Of a DNA stretch of 64,000 nucleotides, positions 56,790 to 64,000 are shown piece by piece. The notes beneath the pieces were generated by a model, which searched no databases, had not been told where the DNA came from, and saw nothing but the letters and a program-made list of their open reading frames with translations. The stretch is from Tetrapyrgos nigripes (taxonomy: Eukaryota; Basidiomycota; Agaricomycetes; Agaricales; Campanellaceae): NCBI GenBank assembly GCA_013368315.1, contig JAACJM010000015.1, positions 620,001 through 684,000 of the forward strand, written 5' to 3'. Position 1 is the first letter of the stretch; every line of letters starts with the position of its first letter. A program made the position numbers and the translations under genes.

Positions 56790-57095
56790 CGGATCCAGAC
56801 TTCAGAGTGACTGGTGTACCATAGGCACGCACAGATTTTGCTGCTCGGAGGGAGGTTGAAGTGGGTATTAGACGAGATGAATGTCCTCTGAGATGTAGAC
56901 GTAGAGAACGTCCGAGTAATGACATGGACATTGTCGAGCATGTTGAAGGGAAGAACTCCGCTTCACCCTGAAATAGACGCCTGCCTTAAGTACCTAAGTA
57001 CTCGTGTTTCTCAACTGCTTTCTTGCCTCCTCCCAAAGTGAGCGTCAATTTGAAGTGAAATATTTTCCCCTTGATGATGCTCATTGCACATGCAT
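56790..57095. pseudogene. Remnant: aminotransferase first exon joined to a HET leader
   Basis: 56790-56960 repeats 42810-42990, the start of the branched-chain aminotransferase gene. Shared pieces include TTTTGCTGCTCGGAGGGAGG, ATGTCCTCTGAGATGTAG and AGAACGTCCGAGTAATGACA. Several indels and base changes separate the two. Directly after it, 57003-57095 repeats the leader of HET copy B (CGTGTTTCTCAAC, TGATGATGCTCATTGCAC). The rest of both genes is absent. Confidence 0.85.
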
Positions 57096-57705
57096 ACTCT
57101 TGCGAATAGTCTGAAGACCTAGTAAACCTTTTGAACTTGATTACACCCAAAGCTGTTAAGTATAAAATACAGAAGATTCTACAAAGCTGTGTATCGAAAC
57201 ATAGTATGCATGCGACTGGAAAGAAATTATTATGAGTAGTAATACTGCGTGATAGTGGACGAAACCAATGAAGCATGATGATGAATGATGTCGATGAATA
57301 CATGACAGAAGAATATGTAAGGAATCCAAATACGCTTAAAGTGCTCAACACCAGCGAATGTTGGGGTCGGGATCGGGGTCATAAAATTACACATGAGCAA
57401 TACCGACGAGAACGAGAACGAGTCCCGTCACCAAATGTCAACGTCGCCATCTCCAAACAACACAACTTCTTCGACTCTGATTCCACCTCCACACGAAACT
57501 CCTGTTCCAACTGTCGTCTTGTCTCCCTCGTTGCCGCGCTCGGCGAGCTCCCATGGCATAGGCATGAATGCATGAAAAGTCATAAAGTGTATGCGTGAGG
57601 TTGTGGTGGGGTGATGGGTAGCTAGTAGCTGGCCTCTAAAGCTGGCTGTAAAGTCTATAGACTAAGCACATAGCTCATAGTTTCATAGCGTAGGAAGGAA
57701 AGACA

Positions 57706-57936
57706 TCACTTCCGCGAAACGAGCTTTTTAAGAGGGTTCTGTGAGCTGTGATTTGATTGTTGTCCTCCTTTCGTCGAATGAGGGTATGAGGATGAGGAAG
57801 GGAAAGCTGCAGCGTACATGGCATGCGTATCGCGAGGGCATTGGTGGAATGATGCGAAAGCATTGGGGGAAGTGACGCCAGTGGGGAAGAAACCGTAGGT
57901 GGGAGAGGAAGGGGGTTGGTAGTTGTAGGGGGACAT
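57706..57936 (-). CDS. Possible small proline/serine-rich protein
   Basis: A 76-codon intronless frame starts MSPYNYQPPSSPTYGFFPTG and ends NPLKKLVSRK. It has no known domain and no clear TATA box. Composition (Pro, Ser, Tyr) could also arise by chance in CT-rich DNA. Confidence 0.25.
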   Translation of the reverse strand: MSPYNYQPPSSPTYGFFPTGVTSPNAFASFHQCPRDTHAMYAAAFPSSSSYPHSTKGGQQSNHSSQNPLKKLVSRK

Positions 57937-57939
57937 GAT

Positions 57940-60631
57940 ATCGATACCGGATCAATTAATGAACGTGAGGTACGTTACGGTGAGGAGACGAGGACGTGCA
58001 AGAGAAAGAAAAGACGTGAACCCAAAAGGATAGGGAGATGGGTATGGGGGAGGAACCAGCTAGGGAATCGGGAAGGTGGAGCCTGCTGTTATATGTGTTG
58101 TGGGTCCGTGTGGGATCCGGTTAATTGAAGAGTCACGCGTGGAGATAGAGTGCTGGGCGCTAAGCCGACCTTATTGTTCTGAACAATAAGTATGTGGATA
58201 ATAAGAACGAGGTCCAATTGTTCAACCAAAGACAATGGTAGAACGAAGCGTCAGAACGTCACAAATGTGTTCTGATAGGAAGACTGGTCGAGGCTGTCGA
58301 TATGGTGCGGTTACCAGAAGATCGAGTAAGAGCGAAGGACTCGTTCCGTTGAGTTATCCTCCAGACAAAGCGTCCCTCTTATACTGTCAAAGCGTTATTC
58401 GAGGCATATGGCATGACTGGCGACTCATGAAGATGCCTGATTGGGAGTACAAGGTAAGCTCCAAGTAAGGAAGGTGCCCTTGTCTGTAAATGGTAGTCGC
58501 TTGTGTCTCGTGTCTCCGAAAAACATCTAATTTCCATGCTTATCCGCTTTGAGCTCAAGAACTGAATAGTCTGGGCGAGGAGTGATTGTGAGTCAAAGCT
58601 TCAAAGCTTCTGTAATATTGATGCGGCCATTTTGAGCATAAGGGCTGTTTTCTTCAATTAATGTTCTCGAAGGCGTGTTCTCTATTTGTGCTGCGTCAAA
58701 GCTGTTCCAGTATAAGGGACTGGCAGAGCAACGTCAGAACGGCCATCCGGAGTGGGGTTAGATTTTGGAGTCCTGGGTCATAACGAGTCAGGAAAGCTTT
58801 GGAACAGAGCTGTCTGGGAATGTCGGGAGAGAAGCGAATGCGTTGGAGAGATAGAAGGCTAGTCCTACTGCAGCTGCATATGCTGGCTCATGCAGAATAC
58901 GAAAATACGCCGTTGTCGCCGACTCGTCGTTTCGTAGGGACTCGGTTTGATCTTGGCGAGGAAGTTAAATGGAACCCGAGGCGTATTCATTATTAGCATT
59001 GGAAAGAACTAGTAGGATCAGTAGTGCTGCAGTATACGTAGTAGGTAGCAAGAAACAGTTAAATTTTATTGATTATTGCACGATGATTGACTCAGCGGGA
59101 CTCTGGATTAGAAAAATCCATCACTAGAGTCGGCTGGTTCGAAATTGTAAAGAATATGGCGTTGAGTGGTAGAATGTCGCCTTCATGTGGGTGGTGGCCG
59201 AGAGAAAGACTTAACTCTAAGCGCGGACCTCATGCATGACTCATCCCAACTCCACCCCATTGTTCACGAGGGAATACGGCGGTCCCAAAAACGGGCGTGG
59301 AACTTAAACACTGTGTCTAATATTGGTGTGATAGGGCTTCAGAAGGTAGGAGAGGGTAGGAGATGCCACATACCAATAACGCCACCCTTTTCTTAGCCTG
59401 TACCCAGCTGACCGCAGACGTTCTGACCATTGATAAGATGATGTCGACGGCCACATAATATGTAACCTCACTGAAGGTCCAGGAAATCCGGAATACAGCT
59501 AACGCCCGGATATACAGAGAGGCGGTCTGACAGCACATAAGTATGACATTTACACATTTTCAAGAGGGTATGTACTCCCCCGGGTGAGAATGAACAATCC
59601 GGAAGACAAAGTCTTCTCCTCCTCCTCCTCCTCCTCCCACTGCACCCTCGCCACGCATTGCAAGTACGAATGCTCATAAGTGCCATGGTCGAAGTCTGCA
59701 GTTCCGACGGTGAGAATCCAAAGATCCAAATAGGGAGGGTCTTGTAGTCAAACCCGATCTTTGGGAACTGGAAGACGAAATTAACTCAAGCTAGGACCGT
59801 TGCAGGAGGTTAAGCAAATGCCAACAAGTACTCACATTTAATTTCGTTCAGTCCTCATGACCTTCGCAGTAAAATCCGTAGTGACTCACGGTCCTGCAAA
59901 GCAGCGAATCCATCAATGGATCCTTCGCCATCTTCCAAGTGACGTCGGCATTCAATCAACGCAAAAAAAAAAAAAAAAAAACGATTCAGCGTTTGTCTTT
60001 CTTCCAACGATCAATTTGTTCTACTAGTCCATCTTGCTCTGGCCATGTTAATCCCATCTTGACCCCATTCCAGAACTTTCATGCGCCTACTCGAATATCG
60101 AGATCTGGGAATACACTGAAGATCTTTGCGAAAACGGCAAGAAAACGGATGAGTCCCAATTTGAACGGTGAATAGTGGTTTGATTTAGGTTATAGGTTGG
60201 GTTAGTTTATCTCATGAGAATGAGGATCTAGGAGTGAGGGAAAAGGGAGGAGGACTCGGCCAGCGGAGCGCGGAGATTGGGATGAACAAATGAATAATGG
60301 GCCAAGGATAGAAAGAAGACCCTTCGTTTTTGTCACGGTTTCCGTTTACACAGTTTGTTTTTTGTCGAAAAAGAAAGGCAATACATACTAGCGCATTCAT
60401 CCCAGCAGTAAAGAAAGCATTGCAAGCGCCTCCATCTCCGGCCGTACGCAACTGCTGTGAGCACTGAGGAGATACAAAGATGGAAGTGTCTCACGATAAT
60501 TATCGGTCACGCGACAAAAAAACGCGTGACGCCATTGTCACGTCCAGTTCGTGTTCCGAGCCCGAGTCAAGCTGCTTCGCCTCTTACCTTACCAGCGGGT
60601 CTTCATCCCAAATTTAGGCTCAGCCTTCTTC
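57940..60631. other. Gene-poor stretch
   Basis: No gene is supported. A few minus-strand exon-like pieces occur near 60370-60430 (LRTAGDGGACNAFFTAGMNA) and 59890-59960 (LIECRRHLEDGEGSIDGFAA), and near 59680-59780 (FPKIGFDYKTLPIWIFGFSP). They could belong to one split gene but were not joined. Other contents are an A18 run at about 59964, a CTC triplet repeat at about 59612-59637, and a short inverted repeat TTATTGTTC-T-GAACAATAA near 58171. Confidence 0.4.
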
Positions 60632-60638
60632 TATAAAA
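60632..60638 (+). promoter_or_regulatory. TATA box of the RNase H1 gene
   Basis: TATAAAA about 30 bases before the ATG at 60668, close enough that the leader must be short. Confidence 0.45.
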
Positions 60639-60667
60639 GACCATATTCCTGCCCTCAATCTAGTCAA

Positions 60668-63262
60668 ATGGCCAAAGGAAAACCTTCATTCTATGCTGTC
60701 AGTGTCGGAAGAGTTCCAGGCATCTACGAGACTTGGTATGTAACCAGTTCTATTGCAGCTGTCCAGAATGTCTGATTGATCTGTCAACTAGGGACGAATG
60801 TACCGCACAAGTAAAGGGTTATCCTGGCGCACGGTACAAACTGTTTCGTAAACTCGAAGAAGCCAAGGCTTGGAACGGAAAATACTCCAACGACAAGGAA
60901 GAGTTGGAAGCAGACAGCGAAGAGAAACAAGCGGAGAGCTCGGTGAAGCTTGCTGTTGGAGTAGCTGCAAGCAGTAGCAAATCGTTGCCAAATCAGGATC
61001 CGGACGACTCAAAAGGCAAAAAGAGAGCTTTCGATACCGAGGTCACTCCATCATTCCCTAAGATCCATGTATCTGGCGAGACTGGCGGCAATTTGGTGGT
61101 TTATTGTGATGGAGCTTGCAAAGGGAACGGTCAGCCTGGTTCTGTAGCAGGAGTTGGTGTATGGTGGGGCTATGGTGACGAAAGGTGCGTCCTTCTAGCT
61201 TGCGTGCTCACCTGCACGATTGCTGACGTGGATCTACCAGGAACATCGCAGAGAGATGTCCTGGTGCTCAAACCAATAATCGTGCGGAACTCATCGTGCG
61301 TTTCTATCTTGATCGGTTACAACGTAGCTTACACAACATTTACACAGGCTCTTGCTCGAGTCCTTGAATCTACTCCAGTCTCTCAACGAAAACTTACTAT
61401 CAAAACCGACTCACAGTACACTATCAACTGTAATATTCAAGTGCTTCATTTCCTCTCTTTATCTCCTAACTTCATCTTTCTTTCCAGGCTTCGAAAAATG
61501 GATTTTCAATTGGCGTCAGAACAACTGGAAAAACGCCTCCAGCAAACCTGTAGCCAATGCACCTCTTATTCGATACGTGTCTGCGCTGTTGAGTGGTCGC
61601 GTTACCCTTGGTCAAAAGGTCCAGCTAGAATATGTGAAAGGACATTCTGGGGACGAAGGAAACGATGGTGCGGACCGTCAAGCCAATTACGGTGCCGTAA
61701 TGTCTGAGGTAGAAGAACGAGATTGGGAACAATTGGAGGAGTACTACGAGAAAGAGGTCGCGAGAATCAAGGAAGAATTGGAACGGAAGGATATGGATCC
61801 AAACGAAGCAGAAATGAAGATTGTCGGGTCACAGGAGATTCCCGACGGGGTGGATGCGGAAATGGAGTCGGCTGATGCAGGGCAAGTGAATGGGGAGAGT
61901 CCAACCAAGAGAAGGAGAATCAGCGAAGAAGACGACCGTCCGACACTGGCAGGCCCCATCCCGGGTCCCTTCTCTCCCACCAGACCAAGGTCTAAACCAG
62001 CCAGTGCAGCGAGGCTCGCAGCTATACAAGGTGGCCTGTCTCCCTCTAAACCCGATCCGGAACCGAGTAGAAATGCTACGTCGGTCGCCTCTCCTTCAAA
62101 GTCCAGTCGGGAGCCCAATCAAGGAAGGTCGAGGACGTTTCAGGAACCATCTTCTCTAACGAAGCCTGATATTAGCGATTCCAAAAAGGCGCGACTAGCT
62201 GCTATTGAAGCTTGCCTTTCTCCCTCAAAGCCAAACCACGCCGCGGTGGCAGAGAATATCAATACCAGAAACTTCCTACCTTCTTCGCCCTCAAAGGCAG
62301 CGTCCCCATCACGCGAAACCGTTCCCAGTCCAACTAAATCCTCAGAACCCTCTGCAAACAGCAACAGCAACCCCGTCTCATTCCCCAAACCCAAGCCACC
62401 ATCATCACCATCAAAGCAGAAAAGGTTAGCTCTTCTCGAAGAAGGGCTATCCCCAGTAAATTCCACTACTAGTCCCGTCTCATTCCCCAAACCCAAGCCA
62501 CCATCATCACCAACGAAGCGGAAACGAATGGAGCTCATCCATGAAGCGCAGTCTCCCATCAGCACCAGTACCAGTCCCGTCTCATTTCCCCAACCCAAGC
62601 CGCCATCATCATCGACCAAGCAGCAAAACAAATCAGATCTTATGCAAGAACCTCGATCCCCCGTAAACTCCAGCACTACTAGTCCCCGCAAACCCAAGCC
62701 ATTATCCCCGAGAAAGCAGCAAAGACTGGCGTTCATCGAGGAAGGACTATCCCCTTCGAAACCGAAACAAGTAGATCCGAATGTGGAACCGATGCCTAAA
62801 TTGGATCTCAGCGGCTCGCGATCATTTTCTAGCACTGGTAGCAAGGGAAAGGGAACTACGACGAAAGGGAAAGGGAAAGGCAGCGATGGATTGTCGGATG
62901 AGGTTTGTTCGGACTTGCTTTCGTCGTTTTTACTTTGTTTTGATTGCTTGCTCCTCCAGGACTGGAATGCTTTCGCTGAAGGATGGGACAGGACTCCACA
63001 GCCGTCCTTTCCTCCACCTAAGAAAGCAAGGTCTAGTAGAGAGGTGTGCTAGTTTTCATTCTACCTACTATATACAATCAAAATTGAATTGTAAATCATA
63101 GGTTGCTCATGCACCCCAGGAAACCCAGGAACTAACACAAGAGGTCCGTCTTTTGAGCCGGCTATCTTCCTTGGTTTGCCGTAACTGACCAATTTTACCG
63201 TCATTAAGGATCTAGAAGCGTATGCAGAAGGATGGGATGATGATCTCGACGCACTGAAGTGA
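60668..63262 (+). CDS. Ribonuclease H1 with long repeat-bearing C-terminal tail
   Basis: MAKGKPSFYAVSVGRVPGIY and the following exon (VKGYPGARYKLFRKLEEAKA) form the N-terminal RNA-DNA hybrid-binding domain. The RNase H fold follows with its four acids: VVYCDGACKGNG (Asp), NNRAELI (Glu), KTDSQYTIN (Asp) and GHSGDEGNDGADRQAN (Asp). FEKWIFNWRQNNWKN is the basic handle. RNase H1 removes RNA from hybrids in nucleus and mitochondria. Unlike typical RNase H1, a tail of roughly 400 residues follows. It has about six units like RLAAIQGGLSPSKP, RLALLEEGLSP and RLAFIEEGLSPSKP separated by SFPKPKPPSSPSK-type linkers, and ends with two DWNAFAEGWD / DLEAYAEGWD motifs on small exons. Confidence 0.9.
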
Positions 63263-63494
63263 TACTATATGTGGCAAGGATTTTTAACATGCTTGTATCG
63301 ATAGTGATACTTATTATCAGTTTGTACACCTCCAACTCTAAACAAGCCAGCGACGGAACCCTGTGCTATTACTCAGTATCTACCTATATTTCAAATCTTG
63401 TCTTAATTTTTGTATGTACAAATGCGCTTTATGCTATTTACTGCTAGCAAATCCGAGCTGCTCTCGTTGCACTTGAATGATATCTTTCTTGTCC

Positions 63495-64000
63495 TCAATA
63501 TACTGGAGGGAATATCTTCTCTTCAATCATCTTGATTTCTGGAAGGAGAGCTTGTCAGTCTCAGATCTTTTCTCTGAAGTTCAAAGAAACTCACGCATAG
63601 CAAGGGCAGAACTATAGAACCGAGACATAGCAAGATTTCCTGGATATCGGGATAAGCAACAAATCAGCGAAAGATGGGACGAAACGCCTACCAAGAGCGA
63701 ACCAAAGTCCTTCCTGTCCGGACGACCTCCAAACTGAGTTCAGCTCTCCCTCTTCGTTCAAACCCCATATTGTATGAAGTTTTTCACGGATTTTTGATCC
63801 ACAAATGGGCGTGATGGAGTTCCTGACGTCTCCAAATCTATGAATCAGAGTGTATGGTGACATGAGCCTACAAAGTATCATAGCCATCGGATAGCCTGAA
63901 CTCACCCTGTAGCAAAGACCACTGCATCTGCGTCGATTTGACTCCCATCTTCGAATTTGATTCCTTGTTCGGTGAAGGCCTGTATCTGACTTCCGTTCTT
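63495..64000 (-). CDS. Flavin-containing monooxygenase, 3' part (cut by window edge)
   Basis: Three visible exons end the protein. The first contains FTEQGIKFEDGSQIDADAVV and FATG with the Gly codon split by an intron. The second is FGDVRNSITPICGSKIREKL, HTIWGLNEEGELNSVWRSSG, QEGLWFALG. The third is NLAMSRFYSSALAMQIKMIE and ends FPPVY. The ATGFGD motif and the SVWRSSGQEGLWFALGNLAM motif match the C-terminal half of flavin monooxygenases of the YUCCA/FMO-like type in fungi. The FAD- and NADPH-binding N-terminal half lies beyond 64000. The substrate is unknown. Confidence 0.85.

Noticed and set aside
57275..57598. 107-codon plus-strand frame and overlapping 60-codon frame
   Set aside because: Overlapping open frames in both strands of a simple GAGAAC-type repeat; no supporting splice or family signal.
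58160..58195. Short perfect inverted repeat TTATTGTTC/GAACAATAA
   Set aside because: Too short and isolated to call a transposon end, and no matching element is visible nearby.
59085..59205. tRNA-like strings (a GGTTCGAAATT resembling a B box, and GAGTGGTAGAATG resembling a Gly D-arm)
   Set aside because: The arms do not fold into a full cloverleaf, acceptor stems do not pair and the anticodon loops are wrong. At best these are relics.
59955..59990. A18 run followed by ACG
   Set aside because: Considered as a retroposed poly(A) tail, but no 3' untranslated or coding match precedes it on either strand. On the minus strand it can serve as a polypyrimidine tract.

Overview
This is nuclear DNA of a filamentous mushroom-forming fungus, probably an agaricomycete. 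Genes are close-packed on both strands and split by many 45-75 nt introns with GT...AG ends. The gene families also fit: BIM1/X325 copper proteins, a 7-Cys agaricomycete-type metallothionein, multi-copy HET-domain genes and a LINE tail. There are no operons or prokaryotic signals. Most exon chains below were assembled by eye from open frames, splice sites and family conservation.

Layout. 0-2.3 kb: a GPI-anchored BIM1/X325 copper protein and a broken paralogue. 2.5-13.2 kb: compact housekeeping block with a mitochondrial rhodanese, frataxin, an acidic unknown, a WDR70-type WD40 protein, a BET double-bromodomain protein, a G-patch/zinc-finger protein with GW repeats (frameshifted) and proteasome beta-3. 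13.6-13.9 kb: a 33-residue metallothionein in three tiny exons. 15.2-22.9 kb: a trypsin-like mitochondrial protease and the FANCM/Mph1 DNA helicase, separated by a partial duplication of their own junction. 23.1-43 kb: RBM26-like RNA-binding protein, oxysterol-binding protein, 6-phosphogluconate dehydrogenase, ASNSD1-like protein, prohibitin 1, a TIA1/Pub1-type triple-RRM protein, Atg16 and Ypt7/Rab7 (head to head), 6-phosphogluconolactonase and branched-chain aminotransferase.

43-57 kb is the plastic part. A block containing the 5' end of the aminotransferase gene and a HET (heterokaryon incompatibility) gene has been duplicated repeatedly. One HET copy is intact (47.1-49.2 kb). One carries a C-terminal frameshift (53.1-55.1 kb). 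One is an internal-deletion pseudogene with a stop codon (43.3-44.0 kb). A fourth trace holds only the aminotransferase first exon and the HET leader (56.8-57.1 kb). A 5'-truncated LINE tail lies in the 3' flank of the first copy and is absent from the matching flank of the third. Two lineage-specific genes of unknown function sit among these copies. 57-60.6 kb is gene-poor. 60.7-63.3 kb encodes RNase H1 with a long repeat-bearing C-terminal tail, and the window ends inside a flavin monooxygenase gene.

Working links: Atg16 and Ypt7 both serve autophagy and vacuole delivery. 6-phosphogluconolactonase and 6-phosphogluconate dehydrogenase are consecutive steps of the oxidative pentose phosphate pathway. 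The X325 protein and the metallothionein both handle copper. Mph1 and RNase H1 both act on genome stability.
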